A stretch of 64,000 nt of DNA from Dermanyssus gallinae (GCA_003439945.1 QVRM01001983.1:558501-622500), one strand, 5' to 3'. Positions 11,880 through 24,482 are shown, numbered from the stretch's first letter. A program made the numbers and translations. The notes: generated by a model from the letters alone, not told the origin.

Positions 11880-12148
11880 GGGGACTAATGCCCTAGTCAA
11901 GATTGTTACCTATTAGGGTGCCCCGGTTCGATCCCCGTTGTTGATCGAATTTTCTTTGAGTGATGTTATTTGAGAATAGATGATAAACCATGCCGCTGGG
12001 AGTCAGTGGTTCTTGCAGTTAGTAAAACCGTAGATATCTCAAATGTCCGGCCCTCATTGCATTAAGATATGCCCTCATAAATTCCTGTATAAGACGGACG
12101 ATGGTCTAGAATTAAAAACAGCCTCCTTAAAAATGTTTTTATTCTAGG
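11880..12148 (+). repeat. SINE B, copy 1 (tRNA-like head, 3' hairpin)
   Basis: The head contains a B-box-like CCGGTTCGATCCC near 11926-11938, and a body starting GTTGATCGAAT follows. The same body recurs at 47830-48066 and, reversed, at 38098-38330. The 3' end (12105-12148) is an inverted repeat in which CTAGAATTAAAAACA is mirrored by TGTTTTTATTCTAG. The combination of a tRNA-like head, conserved body and dispersed copies is typical of a SINE, which would depend on LINE enzymes. Confidence 0.55.
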
Positions 12149-12189
12149 CTTGAATCAGCAGACAGCAGGATCTGCAGCATAGCGTTTTT

Positions 12190-13040
12190 CCCTAAATTTG
12201 TCTTTTGCTTCACCTCCCTAAAGTGCCCAATTGGTTCCCACGAACCTTTATTATGCTTAAGTGGTCTTTAACGCTGACCTCTGTTTGGCTTCCACCAAGG
12301 GGTCAACCAGTGTTTCCAAAACGTAGCTTTATATTCGGATTCTATATGGATATATAGATACACGAAATATTCATAAGACCTGAGTCTCCAAACGTAGTAA
12401 CAGCAAAATTAGTGTGATAAAGCTCCAAGTTTGAGTCAAATTAGTCAATTAATTTTTGCCATTGGCCCAAGGTGACTGGTTAAACGATTAAGTTTTGCTC
12501 CGGTTTACGATATCTAGCAAGCTTGCAGTCATCTGCAAGGCGAGCAGTTGCTGCGAACTCTCGGCTGATACCAATGCATGACCAGCATACGGTGCGGCCA
12601 ACGTTCAAGATACGGTGACGTCGTACACGAAACAGCTTTGTTTCGCTGAACTAGAATCAGGCCATTCGGTCGCTGTTGGCTCTTTAGTGACAGTCCAACC
12701 GGCTCTTTATATGAAGTAATGTTGGCTGACTGCATTTCCAGGGTATTACGTGGCTCACAGCCGAGTACCCTGAGAACTTACCGGCGCTCCTTCTGAAAGC
12801 AAGAGTATGCTCCGTAAAAAGCACCGGTGAGTTACATCGAGCACATATATGTGCAAAGCAGGCAGATTGCTTCAAATGCAGACCGGAGATGAGGTGGAAT
12901 GTGATATCGTCCAGCATCGCCCCTAGCTGCAGTGAGGGAATGGCGTGAGGCAATTTGCTGCTTATCGGATCGATCGCGGTTATCAGTCGTGCCTGCTCCT
13001 TAATGTTACTCGCCTGGATTATCAACTTCTCCTGGGCCAT
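12190..13040 (-). pseudogene. RLE-type LINE C-terminal region, degraded (copy 2)
   Basis: Read antisense, the open frame 13040-12684 shows LGAMLDDITFHLISGLHL and CARCNSP...RRSAGKFSG, which align with LGTLLDDESTRILVGLRV and the zinc-knuckle/RxxSAL region of the 52.8-54.5 kb copy. Further 3', split over other frames, are remnants of the DGKRPDG block, ADDCKLARYRKPE and a final KVRGNQLGTLG equivalent to QRGNAASVLGT. Several stops and frameshifts are present. It appears to be a different subfamily from copy 1, since the words match but the spelling differs. Confidence 0.6.
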
Positions 13041-13575
13041 TAAGGATTTTACCTTTGTAGTAGTGGCAAGCTTCTGAGCAATTAAGCTTAGGCAAGTATT
13101 CGGTGATCCCTGACACCCGGATCTCAGTGTTTTACCTAGATGTGCTGTTTCTCAAACGCTAAGACGCAAAAGAGGCAGAAACAGTAATTTCCACTGCCTT
13201 ACAAATTCCCATTTTTGTTGGGGAAGTCGGTAGCGAAGCCTGCAATCAAGACGATTGTCTAAGCTGAACGGTCAAAGTACCCTAAGGGGTACTTCGCAAG
13301 TTTTTGTCGAAAGAGTGAAGCAAGTCCGGTTTGATGTTATCGGACAAGGTGCAGGCAAACAGATTTAAGCAGGTGGTCTCTAAGCCGGTACCCCCACACG
13401 AAGTCGTTCTAAGGGGTACCCCCATTTTCTGAGGCTACTCCAGAGCGATACGGGGACTACTAGTGAGCCCCGGGGCAAGATTAGTCGCACCAGTCATCGC
13501 GTTTCTAAAAGCGGAGTTCCCCTGCCTACGGTGCTGAAGCAGCCACCCGGTACGACGACAGTGCTACATGCTTGG
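13041..13575. other. No recognisable gene; repeated GGTAC-rich motifs
   Basis: CTAAGGGGTAC occurs at about 13281 and 13411, with a third GGTACCCCC near 13387. This may be the upstream part of the LINE that follows, but I cannot show that. Confidence 0.35.
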
Positions 13576-13579
13576 GAGG

Positions 13580-14875
13580 CATGGAAAAATCACTCCGGTC
13601 CCACCCGCGGCGCGAGTGGCAAACGTCATTTAATAGTTGGCACCTTGCAGGCCATGACTTTGACAAACAGGTGCTTCCGGTGGACCGAACGGTCGTTGAC
13701 CGACTATTGCGTCTGGCCACCGTCACCCTTTACAGCGGGTGCTAGCTGCCACGATGACTCAGTCTGATACTTTGGACTTGATTCACCTTCACGGTCTACC
13801 CAAGGGTCCCCCGAGCGAAACGCCACTCCGCCCAACCCTGATTGCTCAGACCATGGTCAGAGTCCGGGTAAAGGAGGGCGAATCGTTCGCAGACTCTCAA
13901 CTGTTGTAGGACGCGTGCGTCTCAAAGGCTAGGCATTAGCCGAAGCATGCCAAATGTCGCAATTAGTTGGCGGAGAATTGACTGGATATGGAATAAGGCG
14001 GCGGACACTTTGATCTGGTGGACAGAACGAGAGGTTCTCAACGACAGAAAGACACCCATCTTCTTCTGAAGAATTCAAACGGATAACCTGCTGCTACTAG
14101 AGAAGGAGATCCTAGACAAGCGTCTCCGCCCTGCTTACTTCGGCATGGAAGAAACTGGGTTCATCGAATGGAGGCGGAGGCGGACGTTAACACGATAAAT
14201 TTAAGTTTTACCCCGCTGAGGTAGTGAAGATGTTCGTCGGAAGATAGCCAATAATCATTAACGCCTTTGTGACCACACTTCTTACAGAGCGCAGATGCGC
14301 GAACACATGGAAAAAAGCCTTGTGTAGGTTCTGACTTCAGGGGCGCTATCGGGGGCTCAATACGGGTTTCGGATAAGCTGGTCCACGGTCGAAGCCCTAA
14401 CGAAGGTACTGTTACGGGTAGGTGAGAAGATTACAAAGACGTTCATAACAAATGGATTAGCGCTTCTCATCCTCCTGGACGTCAAAATGCCTTCTATACA
14501 ATGCGTTGGGTAGTAGTTGTAAAGGCGTTGAAGGGGAATGAAATTTCTATTTATCTTCACGCGTATCGGAAAGTTTTGATCAAAGCCCTCCTGGTTCTAG
14601 TCAAGATGCTGTCATTGGATATGCTCCCGTGGGAAAGAAGCAAACGCTTCTTAGACGGCGATTTGGACTATGGTCAGGAGTGCCACTATCGCTATTTGGC
14701 AAGAGAAATGAACGTAGTTATGACTCGGATTGACCAAGAGGAGCTGGATCAAGATTCTGATACTAGAGTTCGGGGTGTGGCACGACCGCCAGCAAAGTGA
14801 TCTATTCTACTGTACGACGCAGGCGCTGACCGGATACGGTCAGTTTCAGAGCTACTTGATGAAGATTAAAAATTT
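13580..14875 (+). pseudogene. R1-like LINE ORF2 with internal deletion, heavily degraded
   Basis: Pieces in different frames follow the order of an R1-type ORF2. A linker with REWQTSFNSW comes first. WWTEREVLNDRK near 14015-14055 resembles the WW block upstream of RT. FYPAEVVKMF near 14205 comes next, then RT motif A as LLDVK...YTMRWVVVVKAL near 14465-14530, where one base has been lost. The text then jumps to QALTGYGQFQSYLMKIK near 14819-14869, a block that lies near the C-terminus of R1-like proteins (compare QVLTAHGQFQS at 35.6 kb). RT motifs B and C are therefore missing, so a large internal deletion joins motif A to the tail. Clade assignment is by resemblance only. Confidence 0.55.
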
Positions 14876-16039
14876 AACACTGACATCTGTGCATCCTAAA
14901 TACATTGCAGCAATGCTAGCTCACATATCTAATATATTCATTCGGCCAGCAAACAGTTCGAAGGTATCCGTAAACACATTATAACGAAGGGTAAATGCTT
15001 GCGGAATGACACGTAGCGACACCCCTTTTACACTTACGCGGTTTTCTTGCTAAGCCTATAAGCCTATCAAAACTATGGCAAGCTAGCAGATATCCAGTAG
15101 GTTTTGTCGTGCTCTCGACCGAATAAGCGCGTAGCGATATATTAGTTTATTTGTTATAGAGCTGCTGGCAGCGATTCTTTTGTAGGAGTATTCCTCGAAC
15201 AGCAAAACAATTTTTATAAACATGGCATTTTTAGAGTTTGTTTGTCTTTTATGTCTAGGTGATAAAACGACCCGGTTGTCTGGTTTGTTTTTGCTTGAAA
15301 GACTGGAACGTCGAGGTTTGGTTCTAAAGGTCGATCTTAGGCTATTTGTATTTTCTATTACGAACATTAATTTATGATCGTCTCGCAAGCACGACTTCCA
15401 GAACGGATACGAGCCGTGATTTCCTATTTTCACAAGATAATATAATATTCGTACGACAAAGCCATCTCTTTGTCTAGAATAAACCTTCCATAGTTTCAGT
15501 TATGTAAGAACCCTGTGTTCAAGAAGTAAAATAAGTATTTAATTGAACTTTGTCGAACATTGACACTTTCCAAAAACATTTTAAAGATGGATAATACCGA
15601 GAAGGTTGTCCCTTGCGTAGCCTCTGTAATGCATTATTTAAAGTTACAAATTGAAATCAAATTAAATTAGCAGCGTATCCAGTGCTTTTCTGCGATTCCG
15701 AAGAGGTTGATGACATGGAACACAGAGTGTCACAATTTGTAGTGCACACAAAGTAGACAGCCGTCGTCCTAGAGGTGTTAGCATCAACAAGGCGTCGTCG
15801 AAAGCTTATTGCACGATACGCGATCTTTTCTTGATGACAAGACTATGAAAACTATCGGTAGCGCACGGGTCTACAACATATATCGGAATCATCACTACCA
15901 TCATAGGATATTTACGCGGGAGGTATAATGGCTCTCCAAGGGCATTCATATCCGGTATGAGGATGGATGAAAGACTAAACAAACAACCGTCCGGAAATAG
16001 ACTCCATCCGACCTGTCCATCGTTCGCCAATACCATAAT
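14876..16039. other. No recognisable gene
   Basis: AT-rich unassigned sequence. The antisense frame 15433-15083 (116 codons) has no motif I recognise. Confidence 0.45.
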
Positions 16040-17010
16040 ATGCCATCACGGCGAAAAAAAAACTGGCTGGTTAATATGGAAGAGTGTAGTGTTGCCCAGT
16101 CGACAACTCCTACCGCCATCCACAAGTACGTGCAGAAGCGTATGAGAACTAAGGATAGCCTAGCCACTATCAAGCGACCCGATGGCTCCTACGCAACGGC
16201 CAACTTTGAAAAAGCTGAAATTCTTAAAAATGTTTTTGCTGCAACCTACCCTTCACACGATGAATTGGAGGAGCGGAACTCCCACTCTGCTCTCCCTGTG
16301 CCAACGCCTGACAATTTGATTGTTGTGAATGACGCTGGCTCATCGCCTGAAAACCTTGCTAAGCATCTTCACGGGCTAGTCAACAAACGCAGTGCCACCC
16401 CTGAGGGAATCCCTGCATTTGTATATAAAAAGTGCGGTTATGAGGTATGTGTTCCACTAGCAATCATATTTCGTCGATCCCTCGAGGAGGGATCTGTACC
16501 GAGTCTTTTTCGTTGCGCTTTTGTCTGCCCTGTACATAAACGTGGGGACAAAAGCGATCCTAACAACAAAAGGCCGGTCTCGCTCACGTCAGTGCCTTGT
16601 AAATTGTTCGAGAAAATCATTACTGAAGCGATCTACAGCAATGCTAATGCACAGGGTCTGATCTCCAAGGAACAGTTTGCGTTCCGTCCCGCCCACTCTA
16701 CGGTCCTGCAGCTGCTTGAGACACAAAATGACTGGTCTCTTATGGTTACCGAGGGAAGACCATTTGACTGCGTCTAAACTTCACAAGAAATATGTGAGGC
16801 GTGTTGCGTCTCGCTGCAATATTTATGAGAATGACGTAAAATGTGAAGATATTGCATCCATGTTAGAAAGAAATGCCTGAGATTGCATCAATGTTAGAAA
16901 GAATTGCAGCCTGAGAGAGCGGCGAAGCTCTTCAATATTGCCACAACAAGGACTCGCGCCGAGCTCAATATCCAGTCAAGAACTGTTGCAAAGAAAACGA
17001 TTGTTAACAG
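16040..17010 (+). pseudogene. EEP-type LINE ORF2 fragment: RT fingers joined to the C-terminus
   Basis: An open frame to 16777 reads SKKN-type endonuclease/RT linker (NWLVNMEECS, IKRPDGSYATANFEKAEILKNVFAATY), then RT fingers with SATPEGIPAFVYKKC, VCPVHKRGDKSDPNNKRPVSLTSVPCK and QFAFRPAHSTVLQLLE. The catalytic palm (motifs A to E) is absent. After a stop, ASKLHKKYVRRVASRCNIYENDV is the extreme C-terminus, so most of RT has been deleted. A segment of about 35 bp around GATTGCATCCATGTTAGAAAG (16850-16885) is tandemly duplicated. The word set is of the CR1/L2/Jockey kind and differs from the LINE at 1243-3908. Confidence 0.75.
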
Positions 17011-17992
17011 GATGTTTGCATGGCGTCTAGCTTGTAGATATAACCATACTCAACCTTCCTCGTAAACCGCCGGCTTTGGCAGGGTTGTCTTTTTGTAATA
17101 GAGCACTTATCTGTAGTTGTAATAAAGCCCCCCTGCTAAAGGGTGTGTGAATATAATATGGTGGTCCTTTTTTGGTTGTTTTGCCAGCGAAGAAAAGCAT
17201 CGAATTCTCAATAGACTCTACAAAAACTGAAACTAGGCAGGCTTGTCTTAGAACCTGAAAAAACAACACGCCTTATCTACGGCCAGATACACTTTTAGTT
17301 ATTCTGAGCGTAGAGGCCAAAACAATATATGTACGTATACTTTTACATATGCTATGCGATTACTTGATACGAGTACCTCGACAACTGGTACTAATGCTTC
17401 TAGTTTGTAAGAATTTGTATTAGCATTACTTTTACACTTTAAACGCAAAAACAGTGTTACCTGTACATGTTAGTTTGTTAAAAAGGCTCTAGATTTAGAA
17501 TAATAATTTACATATCGTAGAAAGCATAAGCTATGCAACGTAATATCAGCAACCATAATTCTAGAATTGTGATCTTCGACCATCACGCGACAACTACACG
17601 CACTACGGACTAAATTGACAACGTCAGACGTGCTTAATACGTTTAGGTGGAGGGCGCAGCGACACTTATTACTTACTATTAATTCTTAAGATCGCACTGC
17701 CTAAATATCATGTTTGACATAAAAAAAACAAATGCGTATAGCTCTTTTGCATAGAACTCCATAAATGACGCACTAGTACGCCTTCTTAAATGGCTTTGTT
17801 ATTTGCTTGATATGTGACACATGACATACTGAGATAATGCTCCCTTCTACCTACGCCGAATCAAATCAAACTACCTAGAGAGAAAACAGGGCAATGCTGT
17901 CCCATGCGGCGACGGTACCTTCCCTTTGGGGTCAACCTCCTAGTCTATAAAATGACGGAAGCATTCTTGTATTGAAATATTATATCTAAAGT

Positions 17993-17995
<3 letters not shown>
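17011..17995. other. No recognisable gene
   Basis: AT-rich. The first part may be the 3' UTR of the preceding LINE. Confidence 0.4.
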
Positions 17996-18031
<36 letters not shown>

Positions 18032-18126
18032 ACCATATTTACCACAATTTTTATTAAGGCGAGCACTGCCGAGTGTGCAAACGTATTGTAAATGATTAAT
18101 AATATTTACAATTTATAATATTTAAT

Positions 18127-18158
<32 letters not shown>
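17996..18158. repeat. Two (AT)n microsatellites
   Basis: (AT)n at 17996-18029 and 18132-18158 flank an AT-rich spacer. Confidence 0.9.
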
Positions 18159-19959
18159 GGAAAGTGAGGCGAATAGCTTCCGGGCAATACGCCCTCCAGA
18201 AGTTGCAGACCCTTCACCCGTTTCGGTTGGTAAGTGTTACCTAGCCTTGTGGCAAAGGACCTATTTGCACGTAAAATCTGCACAATTTCGTCGGGTGCTG
18301 TCAAGGCGGCGTATGCAGGCGGGACGGATTCCCAGGTAGGCGATTGCGACGGACACAAAACAATTCGAGAAGCGTGGGTCGGGGTCATAGCGGAGGCACG
18401 GTGCTGCCCGGCGTCCCTTTGTAGGACAGCCGAACGCAACGGTCAGACAGAGGAGAAGCAGACTGCCGCAGGTCACCCGGCAGGGTCAGCGCATGGAAAC
18501 TGGCCCGACTCGACTGCAATTGTGTTAGCTGCGCTAAACGCTCGACGTTGCCTGTCGACCTCCAAGAGCCACTTCGTACGCCGTCGTACGCCAGAACAGA
18601 GCAGTTGATGATTTCCCAACAGGTTCTCCATCGGCTTCATACAGACAGGCAGGCACATATACATACGAACATACATATAGGCATGCATGCATGATGAACA
18701 CGAGCGGCGAACAGCTTGACTGCGCCTGCGATGACGGGAGTTGAGGGAAAAGCCCTCGCGGCGGCTTCTGCGAAGAACTACGATCGTGTTCGGTGTTCGG
18801 GTAGAACACATCAACAGCATAAACGGTAGCAGCGATGGCGGTAGCAGTGCTGTAAACAGCAGAACTAGAAAAACGACACCAGAATATGAAATAAGAAATA
18901 ATATTAAAAATACACATTCGTCTTCGTTTGTCTGGCCAGATTAGTCCAGCGTGCACACAACTGTTACTAAACCATCCGGTAACAAGTAAGCACGCGTAGG
19001 GATAAGCTAAGGGCACTTTAAAAAATGATTTAAGTTTGTGAAATATATGTATATATATTATGTATACATATGATAGTTAATATATATGGTGCGAGAAGAG
19101 TACTTGAGTGAGTTCTAGGTAGACACAAAAGATACTACTATAGTAAAATAGATACAGACAAAATTGGAGTTTTATTAGAAACTACCCTGCACGCAGTTAT
19201 GTCTGAGGCAGTTATGTCAGCACGATGATCGCGTCAGGATTTTTGGCGTTGTCTAACAAAAGAGAGAGATACTTACACTCCCGCCGCCCGCGATTAAGTA
19301 CGCGCGGACATATCGACGGGAGTGCCCGCCAGCCCGAATTGACAGGCCAGCGGACCCCCCACCCTCCCCCCTATCGAGGTTCGGAATGGAGGCTCCACAC
19401 TACTCCGCCGTACCAATTAGACGCAATCACCTCGCGATTCCGCGTTACACCTCAGAATATTACGCGCCCCCCTGAAGGGAGGTTTGACCCACTCCAGAGC
19501 AGGGGTTGTTCGACCGCTGCGAAGGGCAGCAGCGGAGCCAGTTGGTCCTCTCGACCGGTGGTCTGCTTTCGTGTGGCTAACTCGCACTCATTTTGCCTAT
19601 TAAGCCAAGGCAGCAGGCGTCCCGGACGATACCACCGGGTGTCACCCGGGGCATTAACCGTCCAGCCCGGGTTTCATGTGCAGCACACTTCCCCCGTATT
19701 GGCAGTAGCCTTAACAGCCCTCGAATGGGCCACGACAGGATGACAATATAAATTCGTCGCCAACCAACCGATATCGTATGCCTTGCCCCGCCCCCCGTTA
19801 GATGGTCACGGGAGTGTTACTATTGGGAGTTTACACCGGCTGACTAATGCGAGATACATCGTTTTTACTTATTTATGTTATAGTTTAAGCGTTACTTCCG
19901 AGATTTCTCGCTGAATATTTGTTCATGGTAGCGGGCTAACTGGCAAACACCTTGCTCTA
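18159..19959. other. GC-richer island without a recognisable gene
   Basis: Base composition rises sharply at 18200-18800 and 19220-19760. Open frames of 124 codons (18234-18608) and 172 codons (19225-19743) have Arg/Ser/Pro-rich products with no recognisable domain. They may be chance frames in GC-rich DNA or part of an unrecognised repeat. Confidence 0.35.
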
Positions 19960-20560
19960 AAGAAAATCCCGTTTTATGGCAGGCTGCAGCGACCCGTTGG
20001 AACCAGGTATTCTTAACGTCTGATTAAGTAAGTTTTGAGCACAAGAGGTCTGCCAGCAATTCTTGGTAGACACCCCTGTTCAGGGTTTCATAAAAAAATG
20101 CGGCACAATGACACTTCCTGCCCGCAATCCACGTCAGACGGTCACGTTCTGCTCATATGGTGGTTGTTGGTGGATGGCGCGGAGTTTCTATGTATGCCCA
20201 TATTTCTGTCTGCTCACCCTTTCAGTCCAGGATGTAGATCCTATCTGGGAAGATAATTTTTTAGAGAAGTTCCTGACTTTTCTGTTTAAGCCACTCAAGT
20301 GAAATTACGATGTTTCCCATGATCGTCGAGCTTGAACTTCTTAGTTAACTGGATCTCGTAAGCATGGATACCGGAGACTGGTGCAATACCATTTGAATCG
20401 TACAGTTTGATATAGCCAGCTTTTGTTCTCGCCGACAATCCGAGCTGGTTGGGTTTTGTAATATGTCCGCAGTAAGTGCATTCGTGTTTTTTGCCGACCG
20501 AGCAGAATACCTCGAGAGCGGGTCATCATGCAGCGATCCAATGCCCTCAAACTTTTTCAC
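19960..20560 (-). pseudogene. Tc/mariner-superfamily transposase remnant
   Basis: Read antisense from 20560, MKKFEGIGSLHDDPLSRYSA and then DILQNPTSSDCRREQKLAIS follow the order 'EKFEETGSV..DKPRSGRP / ENPTSSTRRRSQQLGIS' of the N-terminal HTH of this transposase type. Further 3' are RVSRQKYGHT, a stop, then NVTV, a stop, RGLRAGSVIVPHFF, which correspond to the 'VNRQN.RYWG / VTVWCGLWAGGVIGPYFF' block around the catalytic core. At least four stops are present. Terminal repeats were not found. It is an old remnant, unrelated in detail to mariners A and B. Confidence 0.62.
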
Positions 20561-20676
20561 CTGAATGTATCAGCCGTCCCCGAATGTCATGCATCTTTGC
20601 CACGAGTCACACGGAACACATGCAAACACTGCAATACAAAACCACAAGCCTCGTAGTACAGCTTTATGAGTTATAC

Positions 20677-20680
<4 letters not shown>

Positions 20681-20713
<33 letters not shown>
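20681..20713. repeat. (AT)n microsatellite
   Basis: About 16 AT units. Confidence 0.95.
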
Positions 20714-20716
<3 letters not shown>

Positions 20717-21455
20717 TTACTGAATTTTTTAGGGATTAGTGATGGCTAGCTTGTTCACATTAAGCCGTATACATCTTATGCTGTTTAAACGGTAGGCTTA
20801 CTGCACGTTTATTTTTACCATACATTGGTAAGCTGTATTAATTTATGGGCGCGTTTGATAATTTGAGAACACTTACTTTCACTGCCGACAACACTGCCTA
20901 CAAGTATGTTTGTTTATTTAGAGGCATGCACGTGGGCTACTTGAAGGCTCTTTACTCTTTGCAAACTACCATGTGCTAATATTTGCCATTGCATGTTTGC
21001 GGTAAAGTGGTAGAGCAAATCCTGTGAATTGCAGGCTACTCAATTTAACGTGGACCGGCTGACGACATCACCACGTGCTTATTGATCTACATACGTCTGG
21101 TATGTCAATGGAATCTGCATAAGTACCATCGCAAAGATGTTTGTCACGGAAATACTTTCGATCTTATTATATTCGTATGCCCTATTTATATGGGGCTGGC
21201 AGACACTCCTCCGTCAACGTGAGGACGCCTTTACCAACCCCAAGTCGAATAGCCAATGAAACTTTTTTATTTTCCAGTTCTGACTTCCTATTCAGCAGGC
21301 AGCAACAGCAGCAGTAGCAAGTGTTCATTAAAATTTGATTGAGACACATCATCGCGCTGTGCACGCTTCGTAATGGGTGAGTTTTGACACTGCACAAGTG
21401 TCAACTAAATCCTACGGAAGTCCTGCAGAGTGTCGGTGTTTGAAAAACAAACTAA
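20714..21455. other. No recognisable gene
   Basis: AT-rich unassigned sequence. Confidence 0.45.
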
Positions 21456-21481
21456 ATATATATATATATATATATATATAT
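21456..21481. repeat. (AT)n microsatellite
   Basis: About 13 AT units. Confidence 0.95.
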
Positions 21482-21537
21482 AGCTTATGAGGACTGGCTT
21501 ATCAAGATTGATTTAAAAAGTCCGTTCCGCCTCCGCT

Positions 21538-21852
21538 TTGTGCACGCTTCCATCGGAGTTTGATTTAAATTCCGGGAACGTCACTTCAGAGGCTTCACTC
21601 ACACATACTACCCCGCGGAAGCGGCTTGAGGAGAAAAGGCCCAAGACTGAACGCCATAATGATGGTGATGACGGTGCTGATGATAGCGACGACGGGATGG
21701 TATTCGATACGAATGCGAACATGTTTGAGAACAGACGCCAGAGACATCGGACAGATCTTCGCCTGTCTCTAACGCTCATCACCACCAGGCTCGTTTGGTA
21801 CGGGGGGGGGGAGGGATCACAGTGGGAAGCGCAGGCCAAGCTCGAATCGTGA
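21538..21852 (+). other. Weak candidate coding exon, acidic/basic low-complexity product
   Basis: The frame encodes a run that is unlike the surrounding transposon debris: TPRKRLEEKRPKTERHN (basic, NLS-like), then DGDDGADDSDDG (acidic), then ANMFENRRQRHRTD. The second half, past about 21780, degrades into a G-run. No domain is recognised and no convincing splice sites were identified. It could be a real exon of a nuclear protein or chance composition. Confidence 0.2.
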
Positions 21853-22439
<587 letters not shown>

Positions 22440-24240
22440 GGTAGTCTTTCAAGAAAGTATCTGCGAGGAAAAGAAAAAAGACCGAGAGAACAGGGCGTCC
22501 GGAAAGCACAAGCCCTAGCAGCTTCTCTCAGTTGAGCAACGCTGACACCACTGCAATCGCAGTTTCGGCATCTTTGTGCTTCTGTGGGTTGTGGCCTCTT
22601 TGAGGTTCTCCGCGTGCTCTGCCCGCCTGTCCCTTGAGGAAGTTTGCCCAGCCCAGCCCTGGCCCACTTCCCCACCTACCTCCTCTCACACCGGGCACCT
22701 CTTTAAACGAAGAGAGAGGCTCGTAATCAAACGAACTGCAGCTGTTTCTGCTGCGCTGTTACCACAAGTGCTGTTGGTGCTACCACTACCGTTTGGTTGC
22801 TGTCACGTTTCAGAGGAGAAGGGGGAGGGGGGGGGGAGCACACGGCGGCCTTCCCGGCTAAATCGCTCACGCTATCTAGCTTTATCGAGAAGGTTCCTCC
22901 TTCTTCCTATCGAGGAAGGCTGAGGAGGGTTAAGCCCAGGGACTCCACTAGTGCGCTCCGGGGTACGTTGCCCCGGGAAGAAGGGCAGAATCTTCCGCAA
23001 CATGGCATTAGGACGCAGTGGTAAGTGCTCGAAGTGGAAAGAGAGAGAGAGAAACCGCTAAGGACAAGTTGTCTGGAGTCGAGCCTGAGTTAAGTGGTCG
23101 CCGCTGCCCTCGCAGGCCCCGCGATGATCGACGGGCAGCTGCTCGCGGCCTGAACCGCCTACCTATTTACCTGCTGAGCACCAAACATGCAGGCATCGTA
23201 CCGCAGGCAGCGATGGCATAACCCAAACTATGGTGCTAGCGGTGATGACATGCATCATGACAATGATTATCGTGATGATATTGCCTTGCTGGTGACGATG
23301 ATGATAATAGGCTGCGTAGGGGGGTGGTTTTAATGGTGGGCGACGCTACTGGCTGCTGACTATGGTAATAGTGGTGGGAGCTCCTACCTCAAAGTTACAA
23401 ACGTTCCTTCGCAAGCCATAGATCTTGGATTTCTCTGTTGCACTCTAAATCTCTGCCTCAAAATCGCACGATATTATCATCATGCTGTCAGGAGAAGGAT
23501 ATGAACTGTGTAGTAGCGATAATAATAATAAGTAGGCGGTCCTGCGATTTATCTACATTGTCGATGTTTCAGCAATAACGGGAATTAGTATTTGAAATCA
23601 GGCATTGTCTAGACTGGGGCTTGTCTTCGACTACTCTCTCGACAGCCGCGTTTAATAGAATGTTAGCTTCTTTTATAATATCAAGTTGTGGTTCTGTGTG
23701 CGTCTTGAGTACACTGGATGAAAGCATAGATTTACAGTGTGCGGGATTAAGAAGAAGCAAGTGAGCTAATTTAAAGAAAGAGAGAGAGAGAACTTTCCAC
23801 TTATTTAACGCAATAGAACCCTGTTGACCATACAGGCAGCAACTGTAAATTATAAAGCAGATGCTTGCGGCACCAATAAGTGCCAGATATAATGACCAGC
23901 AGCTGTAGCACACGCAGTCGCGGGTTTGAGGCTGGGTCGACTCGTACGGATTTTCAATGTCATATGTTGCAAGCTTTACTGATTCAGGTTAAAAATAGTC
24001 CAAGTGTGTTATATTAAAAAATCAAATATAGGACTCTTATAAAACACTGAAAACGATGGACTGCATAGCTAGCAGATAAACTACTTTTATATATTTCAAT
24101 TAATTGTTTGTCACGACCAAGAAATGTACGAGCCCTATCTCGTTTGAAGTTAGCAGGTTAGTTGGGTTTGCAGCGGGTTGATAGTAGGTTTCCGTATAAA
24201 AAACGTTTTTTATTGATTCCAACATCATCCGTGTTTGAGT
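22440..24240. other. GC-richer island; no confirmed gene
   Basis: From 22480 to 23220 the sequence is GC-rich with long but low-complexity open frames, for example 22576-22923. At 23002 an ATG in good context is followed 19 bp later by a strong donor-like G/GTAAGT (23021). A (GAT)-rich stretch follows at 23240-23310. None of this is enough to call a gene. Confidence 0.3.
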
Positions 24241-24271
<31 letters not shown>

Positions 24272-24277
24272 AAAAAG
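24241..24277. repeat. (AAAT)n microsatellite
   Basis: About nine AAAT units. Confidence 0.95.
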
Positions 24278-24354
24278 ACAGCAGACAGACATCAACCCAA
24301 CGCCCTAGAGGAAACCTATTAAATCTGTAATATGGCCCAGATTTATTAAATGAC

Positions 24355-24412
24355 TTTTTATGTTAGCACTTTGGAGTGAACAATTGTTCACTCCAAAGTG
24401 CTAACATAAAAA
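24355..24412. repeat. Perfect 58-bp palindrome
   Basis: Arms 24355-24383 and 24384-24412 are exact reverse complements with no spacer. Each contains TGTTAGCACTTTGGAGTG or its complement. That word also occurs once at 47153-47170, next to another RLE-LINE remnant, so the palindrome seems to be two head-to-head copies of a LINE 3' UTR segment. Confidence 0.95.
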
Positions 24413-24482
24413 TTCCGATGCTCTTGAGTCTCCCGTGGAGAGATTAAGGCTTCTACCCACGCGCTGAATCAACTTCAATGTA
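24413..24482 (-). pseudogene. RLE-LINE 3' scrap (copy 3)
   Basis: Antisense, the text LIQRVGRSLNLSTGDSRASEF matches LIQRVGKSLNLSTGDSRAFEF at 47280-47345, a block just before the C-terminal QRGNAASV motif of the RLE-LINE family. Only about 23 codons survive before the palindrome. Confidence 0.6.

Noticed and set aside
19225..19743. 172-codon frame as a host gene
   Set aside because: No domain, no start or splice context, biased composition explained by GC-rich DNA. Kept only as a note.
23880..23940. tRNA-like B box (GCGGGTTTGAGGC) near 23921
   Set aside because: No matching A box, stem or second copy found.
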